Origin: Tragulus kanchil
Taxonomy: Eukaryota; Chordata; Mammalia; Artiodactyla; Tragulidae
DNA length: 64,000 nt
Direction: 5' to 3'
NCBI GenBank assembly: GCA_022376925.1
Contig: JAIOJX010000002.1
Location: 41,625,501-41,689,500 of the forward strand
Shown piece by piece: positions 1-59,655 of this stretch. The notes beneath the pieces are model-generated. The model had not been told where the DNA came from. It saw only the letters and a list, made by a program, of their open reading frames with translations, and searched no databases. The position numbers and the translations under genes were made by a program. How positions within the stretch are numbered: the first letter of the stretch is position 1; each line of letters begins with the position of its first letter.

Positions 1-271
1 TGTCTTTATAAATGAGTGTCTGCCTCCCTGGTGTGACTGTAGGAAGGACACTTCCTGTTGTGTTTGTCTGTCAGCTACAAGTAGTCCTCATTTTCTATAG
101 AACGTGTTCCTGTTTATTTTGTGTTTATAAAATGAGAAATTGTAGATGAGCTTGCTTTAAAAATTGTAGCCTTAGGTTTGGAACGTTAAACACTGTCACT
201 GACCTATGAAGTGACACCACAGACACCCTGACGGCACAGCGCCGAGCGTCACGGTCGTTCTCGCTCCGCAG

Positions 272-47890
<47,619 letters not shown>

Positions 47891-48398
47891 ATTAGAGTGT
47901 AGAGAGTTACACTTTTTTGGCATCTTGCAATTGAAAATGGACTGATTTGAGTGTTGTCTATGAAGACCTCAAAGAAAAATCACAAGAAACTAAATCCTGA
48001 AATTGTCAGAGCTTGTCATTTTGCATACATGTGTTCAAAGGAGGTGTGTCCACGATATGCCAGAAAGTGCCGTGCTGGTGCTTGGCTCAGTTTCTTCACG
48101 CCCAGTGTCCAGCCTGTGAGTAGTGCACAGGCCAGGGTACCTCTGGGTGTACATCCTGTGTATGGTGTGCAGCCAGTGAATGTGCAGTCTTGTGCCTGTC
48201 TTCTCCCATTCATAAACTCCTACACAATGTTGCAGACCCGATGTGGCAGCATCGCCATGTTCTGTATTCCTGCAAATGGAATCTTGACCTCGAGATTGTG
48301 AGCAGCAGAGAAGACTCTCTGTGACGAGAAGGGGCGTCTGGCTAGATGGGAGAAATAATGCGTAGTTTGTGTCTTTGTGTTTGTGTGGCTTTTTCTAG

Positions 48399-48603
48399 TG
48401 ATGAGTTACTGCTGGGCCATGAGAAGGAGCCTGCCTTCAGGGATTATGTTGCTGTGGCACGAGGAAGCCGAGAACACAATGTTCGTGCCCAGGAGCCGGA
48501 GAGTGGACTTCCAGAAGAGGCCCAAGTGAGGTGCTTGGTTGACCAGGCAACTGATCCCAACATCCTCGGCAGAACTTGGGAAGGGTGGGAACCCTGGTTG
48601 TGA
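48399..48603 (+). CDS. PRKDC: PRKDC window exon 21, redundant copy 2
   Basis: Identical to 47259-47463, with its own stop at 48601-48603 and a second 3' UTR and AATAAA (49006-49011). It lies after the first poly(A) signal, so it would not be needed even if real. Confidence 0.7.
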
Positions 48604-49361
48604 GGTCCCCCAGAGTCGGCAGAGGAAGGCACCTGTGTGTGTTTAGGAGCCTCCTGAACTTTGATCCAAGCCACCAGTGGGCCAATCTGCCTAAAGCACC
48701 AAAGAGCAGCATCTGTGTACTGACTCCCTCTTGTATCACAGTCTAACCCAGGTTATGATGAAGAAGTGAAAGCTGATATGGGGAAGAACTAGGCTGTGGT
48801 CAGAGATGAGGTTAGGGTCACAGTTCATGCGGAAGGGTGGGTGTGTACAAGAAAGACTTGTGCAAACACCAAATCACAACACAGTGGACAGGTGCTATGA
48901 CTGGATTGAGGAGCTGTTGTTCATTTATACCACATTCAGTTGTGGGAGTTTTGAGCTATACCTTATATACCTTATGTAATTTAGAGTCAGTCACTCTTTG
49001 GTTGTAATAAAATGTTGACCAGTTGAAAAATTAGAGTGTAGAGAGTTACACTTTTTTGGCATCTTGCAATTGAAAATGGACTGATTTGAGTGTTGTCTAT
49101 GAAGACCTCAAAGAAAAATCACAAGAAACTAAATCCTGAAATTGTCAGAGCTTGTCATTTTGCATACATGTGTTCAAAGGAGGTGTGTCCACGATATGCC
49201 AGAAAGTGCCGTGCTGGTGCTTGGCTCAGTTTCTTCACGCCCAGTGTCCAGCCTGTGAGTAGTGCACAGGCCAGGGTACCTCTGGGTGTACATCCTGTGT
49301 ATGGTGTGCAGCCAGTGAATGTGCAGTCTTGTGCCTGTCTTCTCCCCATTCATAAACTCCT

Positions 49362-50218
49362 GTGAGTGGCTCTTAAGGTTATTCTCACAAGAAATGACAA
49401 AAAACAGTAGGTTCAAAGAAGGAAGGATAAATGCAAAATTTAACTGAACTGAAAATTGGATTGCTTGACACAGAATTAAGGTCAGTGGTATGCCAGAGTC
49501 CTCTGGTTCCCGCCCACACAAGCAACTTTCAGGACATCAGGAATTTTGCCAGCTGATTGTTCAGTTCACCCAGGAGGTCAGCAAGCACCACAGATCAGGG
49601 CTTTTGTTTATCGGAGAGTCTATCCTGGTAGACAGAAGACATCCGCTGTCAGCGTGCAGTCAGTCCATGCTCATGTCCGTCGAGCATGACACCCTCAGAC
49701 TCCGGGGGACCAGTGCATGGCCGCCCACATCCTGAGTGTCTCCCAATCTGTCCCTTCTCATCCTTATCTCTGCCTAGTTCATAACTTTTGGGAAAAATAA
49801 TGTCTAACACTTTGCTATATATACAGAGCACTTTTGATTGACTATAGACTAGGTGGGTTTTTTTGTTTTGATGTAGGTTTCTAGAGACTGAATCTATGAC
49901 CATAAAAATTTTTAAGACAGTTGGCCAGGGCTAGGTTACAGCCTGTAACTGTGACAGTGACAATAACAACAGTCAAGAGTGATGCTGACCTCATGACTTT
50001 TGGTTTTATGATTGCCCTATTCTAGCCAGCTGATCAAATGCAATTCATTGATGAAAACATATAGCAGAGGAACTGCTCCCCTGGGGCATGGTTAGACCCA
50101 TCTGTTTTCACTCTGCCGAAGGCTGGGCTGGGGAGAGACCTTCCAAGCTACTAGGCACCCATGTGTTGTCACCCAGCCTGGTATAAGCCTGTCCATAATT
50201 AACACTGATTGTTGTCAT
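49362..50218. other. Intergenic sequence downstream of PRKDC
   Basis: No gene recognised. Duplication D15 begins at about 49548. Open frames are short and unlike any protein I know. Confidence 0.5.
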
Positions 50219-50219
50219 T

Positions 50220-50395
50220 TTAGTCTCTCAGTCGTGTCCAACTCTTTTGTGACCCCATGGACCGTAGCCCATCAGGCTCCTCTGTCCAGGCAAGAATACT
50301 GGAGTGGGTTGCCATTCCCTTCAGGGGATCTTCCCTACCCAGGAATTGAACCTGCCTCTCCTGCACTGACAGGCAGATTCCTTACCATTGAGCCA
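50220..50395 (-). mobile_element. Bov-tA SINE, antisense (D15 copy 1)
   Basis: TCTCAGTCGTGTCCAACTCT, then CCAGGCAAGAATACTGGAGT, GGGGATCTTCCCTACCCAGG and a CCTTACCATTGAGCC head end: nearly full reversed Bov-tA. Duplicate at 51297-51472. Confidence 0.92.
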
Positions 50396-51296
50396 ATTAA
50401 CACTGTTAGATCTGCAGAAAAGCAAGAATGCCACATTTGCTTTTCAGCCACGCAGCCTCATTAAGAACATAAATATTTGTGAGTCCCCGTCAGGTTTCCT
50501 TCTCTGGGTTGTGGAAGCTCTCAGGCCATCAGCGCAGCACTCTGGGCCAGGAGAGTTAATAGAATCACTCAGTAATGTGACAGCCTTGTCCATTTAAAAT
50601 GGAATTCAATGCCAGCTTCCCTCGGAGGTATTTGTTGAAAGTCCATGCACAAGGGGGACTCGGGGCCAGCTGATTGTTCAGTTCACCCAGGAGGTCAGAA
50701 AAGATCACGACGGGACCGGGGTCCGCTGTCAGCGTGCAGTCAGTCCATGCTCATGTCCGTCGAGCATGACACCTCAGACTCCGGGGACCAGTGCATGGCC
50801 GCCCACATCCTGAGTGTCTCCCAATCTGTCCCTTCTCATCCTTATCTCTGCCTAGTTCATAACTTTTGGGAAAAATAATGTCTAACACTTTGCTATATAT
50901 ACAGAGCACTTTTGATTGACTATAGACTAGGTGGGTTTTTTTGTTTTGATGTAGGTTTCTAGAGACTGAATCTATGACCATAAAAATTTTTAAGACAGTT
51001 GGCCAGGGCTAGGTTACAGCCTGTAACTGTGACAGTGACAATAACAACAGTCAAGAGTGATGCTGACCTCATGACTTTTGGTTTTATGATTGCCCTATTC
51101 TAGCCAGCTGATCAAATGCAATTCATTGATGAAAACATATAGCAGAGGAACTGCTCCCCTGGGGCATGGTTAGACCCATCTGTTTTCACTCTGCCAAGGC
51201 TGGGCTGGGGAGAGACCTTCCAAGCTACTAGGCACCCATGTGTTGTCACCCAGCCTGGTATAAGCCTGTCCATAATTAACACTGATTGTTGTCATT

Positions 51297-51472
51297 TTAG
51301 TCTCTCAGTCGTGTCCAACTCTTTTGTGACCCCATGGACCGTAGCCCATCAGGCTCCTCTGTCCAGGCAAGAATACTGGAGTGGGTTGCCATTCCCTTCA
51401 GGGGATCTTCCCTACCCAGGAATTGAACCTGCCTCTCCTGCACTGACAGGCAGATTCCTTACCATTGAGCCA
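51297..51472 (-). mobile_element. Bov-tA SINE, antisense (D15 copy 2)
   Basis: Duplicate of 50220-50395, offset 1077. Confidence 0.92.
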
Positions 51473-51844
51473 ATTAACACTGTTAGATCTGCAGAAAAGC
51501 AAGAATGCCACATTTGCTTTTCAGCCACGCAGCCTCATTAAGAACATAAATATTTGTGAGTCCCCGTCAGGTTTCCTTCTCTGGGTTGTGGAAGCTCTCA
51601 GGCCATCAGCGCAGCACTCTGGGCCAGGAGAGTTAATAGAATCACTCAGTAATGTGACAGCCTTGTCCATTTAAAATGGAATTCAATGCCAGCTTCCCTC
51701 GGAGGTATTTGTTGAAAGTCCATGCACAAGCCGTTCCTGCTGACACTTAACAGTGTCTCTCATATTTGCAGGTGACAGCTTTGCTCAAGTTCATTGGGCT
51801 GGATTGGGCTTCCCTGGGATGGGTGAAGCCTCCCATGGCTCATT

Positions 51845-51962
51845 CTGCATCTTGTTTGGAGCAGCAGCCTGTGCCGTGCTGTTGGGGAGCCCCATGGGCA
51901 CGAGCAGAGGTGCGGCCCCTGCAAGGTGGATTCTTAACCACTGGACCCTCAGGGAAGTCCCT
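51845..51962 (-). mobile_element. Short tRNA-Glu SINE remnant, antisense (D16 copy 1)
   Basis: Reverse complement begins GGGACTTCCCTGAGGGTCCA and continues into AAGAATCCACCTTGCAGGGG; the rest is diverged. Duplicate at about 52924-53040. Confidence 0.65.
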
Positions 51963-52570
51963 CAGTGGTTTGATATTTGACAATATTAAGTCTTCCAACG
52001 TATGAACATAGTGTCTTTTATTTGTCTTTAACTGCTTTCAGCGGTGTTTTAGCATTTTTACTAGTTTTTGATGCTTCTACTGTTCAATTACATTCTTGAA
52101 TCAAAGGATGGTATATGAAAATGACGTACTGGTATTTTGTATAAAATTCATCAGGGATACATAGTCCAGGTAAGCGGAGAGCTTGTCACCATGACCCCTG
52201 CAGAGTTGGGACAAATCTGTTGTTTTAGGAAGTTGCACTGCTAGTGACTAAAGGAAGGGAAAACCTGATCTCGATGGCTGAGCAGGCACTCCACCTTGGA
52301 GGGCTCTGGGGGAGGTGTGATGAGACGCACACGTCATCTCACTGCACACCACAGGGACGGGAAGCAGGGAGGAGGCCCAGACAAAGAACTTTTTGTTTAA
52401 TTTTTCTTGTCCTGCCTTAAAACAGTTCTTTCTTAAAACAGAAATCAAGATTAGAGCACAGATAACAAAATTGAGCACAGAAAAAGAAAAGCAACAGCAA
52501 CCATTGGTTCTCTGATGACCTCACTGACACACCTTCTAGACTTATTCAGAAAGAAAAAGAATGCAAGTAA
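51963..52570. other. Intergenic, unclassified
   Basis: AT-rich sequence with no recognised gene or repeat family; repeated in D16 copy 2 (about 53041-53650). Confidence 0.45.
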
Positions 52571-52923
52571 CTAATATCAGAAAAGCAAGAATGCCATTTG
52601 CTTTTCAGCCACGCAGCCTCATTAAGAACATAAATATTTGTGACGTCAGGTTTCCTTCTCTGGGTTGTGGAAGCTCTCAGGCCATCAGCGCAGCACTCTG
52701 GGCCAGGAGAGTTAATAGAATCACTCAGTAATGTGACAGCCTTGTCCATTTAAAATGGAATTCAATGCCAGCTTCCCTCGGAGGTATTTGTTGAAAGTCC
52801 ATGCACAAGCCGTTCCTGCTGACACTTAACAGTGTCTCTCATATTTGCAGGTGACAGCTTTGCTCAAGTTCATTGGGCTGGATTGGGCTTCCCTGGGATG
52901 GGTGAAGCCTCCCATGGCTCATT

Positions 52924-53040
52924 CTGCATCTTGTTTGGAGCAGCAGCCTGTGCCGTGCTGTTGGGGAGCCCCATGGGCACGAGCAGAGGTGCGGCCCCTG
53001 CAAGGTGGATTCTTAACCACTGGACCCTCAGGGAAGTCCT
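52924..53040 (-). mobile_element. Short tRNA-Glu SINE remnant, antisense (D16 copy 2)
   Basis: Duplicate of 51845-51962 with one missing C at the end. Confidence 0.65.
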
Positions 53041-53743
53041 CAGTGGTTTGATATTTGACAATATTAAGTCTTCCAACGTATGAACATAGTGTCTTTTATT
53101 TGTCTTTAACTGCTTTCAGCGGTGTTTTAGCATTTTTACTAGTTTTTGATGCTTCTACTGTTCAATTACATTCTTGAATCAAAGGATGGTATATGAAAAT
53201 GACGTACTGGTATTTTGTATAAAATTCATCAGGGATACATAGTCCAGGTAAGCGGAGAGCTTGTCACCATGACCCCTGCAGAGTTGGGACAAATCTGTTG
53301 TTTTAGGAAGTTGCACTGCTAGTGACTAAAGGAAGGGAAAACCTGATCTCGATGGCTGAGCAGGCACTCCACCTTGGAGGGCTCTGGGGGAGGTGTGATG
53401 AGACGCACACGTCATCTCACTGCACACCACAGGGACGGGAAGCAGGGAGGAGGCCCAGACAAAGAACTTTTTGTTTAATTTTTCTTGTCCTGCCTTAAAA
53501 CAGTTCTTTCTTAAAACAGAAATCAAGATTAGAGCACAGATAACAAAATTGAGCACAGAAAAAGAAAAGCAACAGCAACCATTGGTTCTCTGATGACCTC
53601 ACTGACACACCTTCTAGACTTATTCAGAAAGAAAAAGAATGCAAGTAACTAATATCAGAAATGAAGACATCATCAACCTTACAGAAATAAAAATTCTTAA
53701 AAATATCAACTACCAAAACCAACTCAAGAAATAGAAAAATCTG

Positions 53744-53986
53744 GGGGACTTCCAGTGGGTAAACAGTCTGCCTTGCAGTGCAAGGGGCACTGGTTTGATC
53801 CCACGCCCAGTAAGACCCCACATGCCAAGGAGCAGCTGGGCTGGTGTGTCACTTGCCAGCCAGCGCGCTGGAGCACAGGCGCCCAGAGCCAGTGCTCTGC
53901 AACAAGAGAGGCCACTGTGATCGGAGGCCCACACATGCCAAAGAATAAAATGATGGGTGAAAAATAAATGATGACTTAGAAGTAAA
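53744..53986 (+). mobile_element. CHR-type SINE, sense, with 18-bp target-site duplication
   Basis: Head shortened (GGGGGACTTCCAGTGGGTAA), then GTTTGATCCCACGCCCAG, body and AAAATAAATG tail. AAGAAATAGAAAAATCTG at 53726-53743 is repeated exactly at 53987-54004. Confidence 0.94.
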
Positions 53987-54004
53987 AAGAAATAGAAAAA
54001 TCTG

Positions 54005-54740
54005 AACATTCTCTAATGAGACTTAATCAATTAAAAAAAAAAAAATTCTTCCCAAAAGAAAAGGATAGTTTACTGGTGAATTCTATCAAACTCTGAAAGA
54101 AGAACTAACACCAAGCCTTTTCAGATGCTTCCAAAAAGTATCAGAGAAGGAGAAACTCCTTAACTCAGCATTACCCTGGTATCAAAACTCTGAAAGAGAA
54201 TGGTAGACCAGTATCCCTTATGGACACTGATACAGAAATCTTCAACAAAACACTTGGAATTGGAGTCCAGTAGCATTAAGGGTTACTCATTGGGCACGTG
54301 GGACTGGTGCTAGCACTGCAGGGGTGTGTTTCAGCATGTAATACCCATTGTTCTAATCCACAGTGTTAATACACAAAGAAAAAAAAACAGGTTGATGCAA
54401 AAAAGTATTTGATAGAATTCAACAATTTCACAATAAAATGGCACAGGAAACTAAGCCTAGAAGGGGACTTACTCAACCTGACAGAGGACATGAAGATCCA
54501 AAGATAACATCATACTCATTGGTGAATGATGAAAATGTTCCCCTGAGGTCAGGAACAAGAGAAGGATGCCCCCTTTAACCACTGCTATTCAACGCTGCTT
54601 ATGTTCTAGCCAGAGCAGTCAGGTAAGAAAAAGATTCAAGCTGAGAAAGAACTAAAATTATCACGGACCACATGATCCTACATACAAATAAATCCCAAAG
54701 ATTCACAATGTTCTGGCGATAGTAAATTAACCCAAGAAAA
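54005..54740 (+). mobile_element. L1 ORF2 fragment, sense
   Basis: CTGGTGAATTCTATCAAACT, ATTACCCTGGTATCAAAACT, TAGACCAGTATCCCTTATGG, AGGATGCCCCCTTTAACCAC and CTAGCCAGAGCAGTCAGG are characteristic L1 reverse-transcriptase-region phrases in the correct order. Many internal deletions; no intact frame. Confidence 0.88.
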
Positions 54741-55690
54741 ACTGTTTTACCTCTTCAGTACATCTGTCCTCAGATGTTCTGCTCCAAAGATGTGATGGAA
54801 CTTCAGTGCTGGACTCAGGAATCCAAAAGAGGTACACTTGTCAGAGGGTAGTTGTCCAAACTGACGTTCTTTGGGAGGGTGACGGTAGAAAACCCTTGTT
54901 CCACTATCTTGCTGATGTCGCCGTCCTGTCTTGACGGTATCAGCATGCAACACTAAACATTGTGGGACATGCAAGATACACTGCTGTACGGTTTCACACA
55001 TAAATAACTGTCATCAGTAACACATGTACTTAGCTGTGTTAAATAGTGTTTCAACATAGTTCTCTAATCAAAATTGTATGTGCATATATACAGTAAAAGA
55101 ATGCATGTGCAAACATATAGCTAAAAAGTTTTTAATTCCAAAAGATCGTGTACATTTAATTTGCTTAAACACAGAGGTTTAGTATATATCAGTAAAATAG
55201 GAAGCAAGTAACACACCTTACTGAATAGATTAATTATGTGCAGTTTTTTGTATACCTCAATAAAGCTGGGGAGAAATAAAGTGTATTTCACACATGCATA
55301 CATACCTTAAACCAACATGTACTCTCAGAGTTGTGGATGTCAGAAGTCTGAAATGAAGGTGTGGGCAGGGCTACACCCTCTCCATAGGTCTAGGGGAGGA
55401 TTATCTGCCTCTGCCAGCTTCGGTCACCCTGCAGTTCTGGGGCTTGTAATGGCATAACAAGCCCTCCGTCTTCCCGTGGACTTTTTCCATACTTTCTCCT
55501 TTTCCATGTTTCAACATACATCACTAAAGAAACTAGTACATGTGCCACCCACAATGCAACAGTGTTCAATATGTCTCATCTCAAGGTCCTTAATTCTGCA
55601 AAGATCTATTTCCAAGTAAGGTCACATTCACAGGTGTTGGCATTAGAACTTAGACATGTTTTGGAGGCTACTATTCAAGCCAGCATAAGG
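54741..55690. other. Intergenic, unclassified
   Basis: No gene, SINE or duplication recognised. Confidence 0.4.
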
Positions 55691-56205
55691 TCAAGGTCAG
55701 GAATGCTTAGAATCAGAGTCTTGGTAAAGTCTCATATAGGCTTAGGGTAGCATCAAGGTAAAGCTGAGAGTCAGGGTTAGTGTCTGTGAGCATCAGGATT
55801 ACTAAGGGTTTAGGGTCGGCTGAGATGAGGGTCTGGTTTAGGTGTAGGTCAGCACTGGAGTGAGTGAAGGGCCACTTGAGGGTCAGGATATCATGATCAG
55901 TGTTGGTGTTAGGCTGATGGCCGGGGTCACTATCTTATGAGAGTCAGGATTACAGGTCAAGGACAGCTTAAGTTTCAGTGTTAGATTCAGGGTGAATGTC
56001 CAACTGTGGGTCAGGAGTGAGAATTAGAATCAGTTCAGGGTTATGGTAAGTGTGGGTCAGGCAAAATTCAGGTTATATGTTAAGGTCAGCATTAGAGTAA
56101 GAGTAAATATCAGAGTCAGGGGTGTTTAGGTTCAAGGTTATTTAAGACTCAGAAAAGGGTCAGAGTCTAGGTCAGCTTGAATGTCAGGGTTAGTGTCTGT
56201 TGGTT
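55690..56205 (+). repeat. Degenerate GGTCA/GGTTAG-rich tract
   Basis: About 500 bp dominated by short, imperfect iterations of (A)GGGTCAGG, GGTTAG and AGGTCA on one strand, for example GTCAGGGTTAGTGTCTGT at about 55771 and again at about 56191. Strong G/T versus C strand asymmetry. No clean period is visible by eye. Confidence 0.6.
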
Positions 56206-56645
56206 TGGTTTTAAAATCCTCATAATCATTCTATGTTATGAATGGCATAATGGAGAAAAGAGAGACCTCGATTTCGCACGTGAATCTAATCCTAAACATT
56301 ACTCGCTATACATCCTCAGGCAAGTTTGTTTAATAATTATTAGTTCATTTGTTCATTAATATTTATTTGAGTGCTTTGGTGTGGAAGAGGGCTACAAGTA
56401 TACAGGTCAGGAAGACAGAAATGGTATTACTTTACATAGGTGGGGTCAGATGATAAATAATTGTAATAATTATTTAGGTTATAGTACTGTGACATCTTCA
56501 AAGAAGCATAGGGTCTGTGAAAATGAAGAACACAGGGATTTAGCTACCTAGGAGTTCAAGAAAACTGAGATCATATTTAAGTTTTGCTTTGTCTTGTTTT
56601 TTCTTTTTTTAAGTCTCAAATTAAAAAAAAAATATATATTTTCAG

Positions 56646-56902
56646 GGCTTCCCTAGTGGTCCAGTGGGTAAGGACACCGCCTTGCAATGCAAGGGGCACC
56701 GGTTTGATCCCTGGCCTAGAAAGATCCCACGTGTCACAGAGTGTCTGGACCGATGTGTCCAATTACCGAACCGGAGCTCTTGAGCGTATGCACCCAGAGC
56801 TGGTGCTCTGAAGCAAGAGAGGCCACTGCAATGGGAGGCCCACACAGGCCAAAGAGTAAAGATGGATGAAAATAAATAAATGAAAGACCAATAGAAGTGG
56901 CC
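56646..56902 (+). mobile_element. CHR-type SINE, sense, full length
   Basis: GGCTTCCCTAGTGGTCCAGT head, GGTTTGATCCCTGGCCTAGA, body, AAATAAATAAATGAAAGACC and AATAGAAGTGGCC end. ATTTTCAG flanks both sides (about 56638 and 56924). Confidence 0.92.
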
Positions 56903-57472
56903 AAAAAAAAATGCAAAAAAAATTATTTTCAGATATATCAAGGAATAATATAATGAACCTCTATGATCTCCCATCCTCAACAATTTTCAGGAGCTGTGCA
57001 TGAACTGACTTGGCAGAGGGAGACCAGAGCCTTTCAGGAAATGGAGTAGCAAATGCAAAGACTCAGAGGCCCCACAGAGCATTTAATAGCTGCAAATAAG
57101 GCTCCCTAGCAAGCACACACATCCCTGGGTGTCTGAATGGAGAACAGAGTATGTGTGCTTCTGTGTGCATGGACAAGGGCAGAAGTGGATCAGAGGATAC
57201 AGACTGGGCAACATAAATCACTCCGTGGAGTGAGTCGTGGATGGAGAGGTTTACACAGGAGATGCAGGACAGACAAGGCTTTGACAGGAGAGACAAACCT
57301 GCCCATGAAAGTGCCCAGGTTTTGTAACTGATCCCCGAAAGGTTGGTTCCAGAAGGACTTGCAGGTCTTCATAGAACTGGTCAACTTCAGTTTCTTCAGT
57401 ATTAGTGGATAAAGCATAGACTTGGCTTACTGATTCTTGGTTTATTCTGAGACCTATAAGACCTTCTAGACT

Positions 57473-57473
57473 A

Positions 57474-57499
<26 letters not shown>
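57473..57499 (+). repeat. (CA)n microsatellite (repeated at 58534-58560)
   Basis: About 13 CA dinucleotides, identical in length in both D17 copies, as expected of a copied assembly segment rather than two independent loci. Confidence 0.9.
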
Positions 57500-57504
<5 letters not shown>

Positions 57505-57514
57505 ATCCTTTTCA

Positions 57515-57660
57515 TCATTCTCTGTCTATGGAATTATCCAGGTAAGAATGCTGGAGTAGGTTGGCATTTCCATCTCCAAGAAGAAGAGGCCATGGACAGA
57601 GGGGCCTGGCAGGCTATAAGTCATGGGGTCACAAAGAGTCAGCCATGACTGAGTGGCTGT
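57515..57660. mobile_element. BovA modules, antisense then sense (repeated at 58576-58721)
   Basis: CCAGGTAAGAATGCTGGAGT is the reversed BovA module; CCATGGACAGAGGGGCCTGG through AGCCATGACTGAGTGG is the forward one, so the two face each other and could form a hairpin. Confidence 0.65.
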
Positions 57661-57940
57661 TCTCAATCACTTTCATCATAGAGGATTGGAATGCAAAAGT
57701 AGGAATTCAAGAGACAATTGGAATAATAGGCATGTTTGGCCTTGGAGTACAAAATGAAGTAGGGCAAAGGCTAACAGAATGTTGTGAAGACAACACACTG
57801 GTCATAGCAGACACCCTTTTTCAACAATGCAAGTGATGATTCTACACATGGATATCACCAGATGGTCAATATCACAATCAGACTGATTGTATTCTTTGGA
57901 GTCAAAAAGGAATGGAGAAGGTGTATACAGTCAGCAAAAA
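57661..57940 (+). mobile_element. BovB LINE 5' part, endonuclease region, sense (D17 copy 1)
   Basis: The + strand reads EDWNAKVGIQETIGIIGMFG and later NTLVIADTLFQQ, corresponding to the apurinic-type endonuclease domain of BovB (RTE clade). Stops are present. The better copy continues from 58722. Confidence 0.85.
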
Positions 57941-58534
57941 AAAAAAGACCAATAGAAGTGGCCAAAAAAAAATGCAAAAAAAATTATTTTCAGATATATC
58001 AAGGAATAATATAATGAACCTCTATGATCTCCCATCCTCAACAATTTTCAGGAGCTGTGCATGAACTGACTTGGCAGAGGGAGACCAGAGCCTTTCAGGA
58101 AATGGAGTAGCAAATGCAAAGACTCAGAGGCCCCACAGAGCATTTAATAGCTGCAAATAAGGCTCCCTAGCAAGCACACACATCCCTGGGTGTCTGAATG
58201 GAGAACAGAGTATGTGTGCTTCTGTGTGCATGGACAAGGGCAGAAGTGGATCAGAGGATACAGACTGGGCAACATAAATCACTCCGTGGAGTGAGTCGTG
58301 GATGGAGAGGTTTACACAGGAGATGCAGGACAGACAAGGCTTTGACAGGAGAGACAAACCTGCCCATGAAAGTGCCCAGGTTTTGTAACTGATCCCCGAA
58401 AGGTTGGTTCCAGAAGGACTTGCAGGTCTTCATAGAACTGGTCAACTTCAGTTTCTTCAGTATTAGTGGATAAAGCATAGACTTGGCTTACTGATTCTTG
58501 GTTTATTCTGAGACCTATAAGACCTTCTAGACTA

Positions 58535-58565
<31 letters not shown>

Positions 58566-58721
58566 ATCCTTTTCATCATTCTCTGTCTATGGAATTATCC
58601 AGGTAAGAATGCTGGAGTAGGTTGGCATTTCCATCTCCAAGAAGAAGAGGCCATGGACAGAGGGGCCTGGCAGGCTATAAGTCATGGGGTCACAAAGAGT
58701 CAGCCATGACTGAGTGGCTGT

Positions 58722-59655
58722 TCTCAATCACTTTCATCATAGAGGATTGGAATGCAAAAGTAGGAATTCAAGAGACAATTGGAATAATAGGCATGTTTGG
58801 CCTTGGAGTACAAAATGAAGTAGGGCAAAGGCTAACAGAATGTTGTGAAGACAACACACTGGTCATAGCAGACACCCTTTTTCAACAATGCAAGTGATGA
58901 TTCTACACATGGATATCACCAGATGGTCAATATCACAATCAGACTGATTGTATTCTTTGGAGTCAAAGATGGAGAAGGTGTATACAGTCAGCAAAAACAA
59001 AGCCAGGAACTGACTGTGGCTTAGATCATGAGCTCCTTATTGCAAAATTCAGGCTTAAATTGAAGAAAGTAGGGAAAACCACTAGGCCACTCAGATAAAT
59101 CAAACCCCTTATGATTATACAGTGGACATGATGATGTATAGATTCAAGATATTAGACCTGGTATAGTGCCTGAAGACCTATGGATGGAGGGTCATAACAT
59201 TATACAGGAATGGGTGACCAAAACCATTCCTAAGAAAAAGTAATGCAAGAAGACAAAGCAGTCGTCTGAGGAGGCTTTGCAAATAGCTGAGAAAAGAAGA
59301 GAAGCAAAAGGCAAGGCAGAAAGTGAAAGATACAACCAACTGAATACAGTGTTCGAATAGCAAGGAAAGATAAGAAGGCCTTATTAAATGAACAGTGCAA
59401 AGAAATTGATGAAAACAACAGAATGGACTAACTAGAGATTTCTTCAAGGGAATTGGAGATATCAAGGGAACATCTCATGCAAGGATGGGCATGATAAAGG
59501 TTAGAAATGGTAAGAACCTAAGAGAAGCAGAAGAGACTAAGAGGAGATGAACTATATAAAGTCTTATGACCCAGATAACCCACACCATGATGGTGTGGTC
59601 ACTCACCTAGAGCCAGATGCCCTGGGGTGCAAAGTCAAGTGGGCCTTAGGAAGCA
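58722..59655 (+). mobile_element. BovB LINE, 5' to central part, sense
   Basis: Continues from the endonuclease region through GGAATGGGTGACCAAAAC-like and CTTCAAGGGAATTGGAGAT sequence to GTCAAGTGGGCCTTAGGAAG, in BovB order, with many disabling changes. It stops at 59655, where reversed BovB 3'-tail sequence begins. Confidence 0.85.

Larger units (their letters stand above)
49548..51730 (+). repeat. Tandem duplication D15, unit 1077-1117 bp (49548-50664; 50665-51730)
   Basis: Offset 1117 for the first bases, then 1080-1077 after a scrambled, shortened segment in copy 2 (50695-50722 replaces 49577-49642). It contains a Bov-tA SINE. A GGGGGACTCGG filler sits before the junction. Confidence 0.9.
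51492..53661 (+). repeat. Tandem duplication D16, unit 1078-1086 bp (51492-52577; 52578-53661)
   Basis: Offset 1086 at the start, 1079 then 1078 later, with small deletions clustered in the first 100 bases of copy 2 (GCCACATTTGC versus GCCATTTGC, GTGAGTCCCCGTCAGG versus GTGACGTCAGG). It overlaps D15 copy 2, so part of the segment is present three times (from about 50416, 51493 and 52579). Confidence 0.94.
56886..58996 (+). repeat. Tandem duplication D17, unit 1061 bp (56886-57946; 57947-58996)
   Basis: Exact offset of 1061 from the 3' end of the SINE at 56646-56902 through a (CA)n run and BovB 5' sequence. The end of copy 1 differs from copy 2 (GTCAAAAAGGAATGG versus GTCAAAGATGG; a run of A before the junction). 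Confidence 0.95.

Noticed and set aside
55690..56205. Interstitial telomere repeat
   Set aside because: There are no consecutive TTAGGG units; the words are too degenerate to make that claim, so it is reported only as an unclassified G-rich tract.
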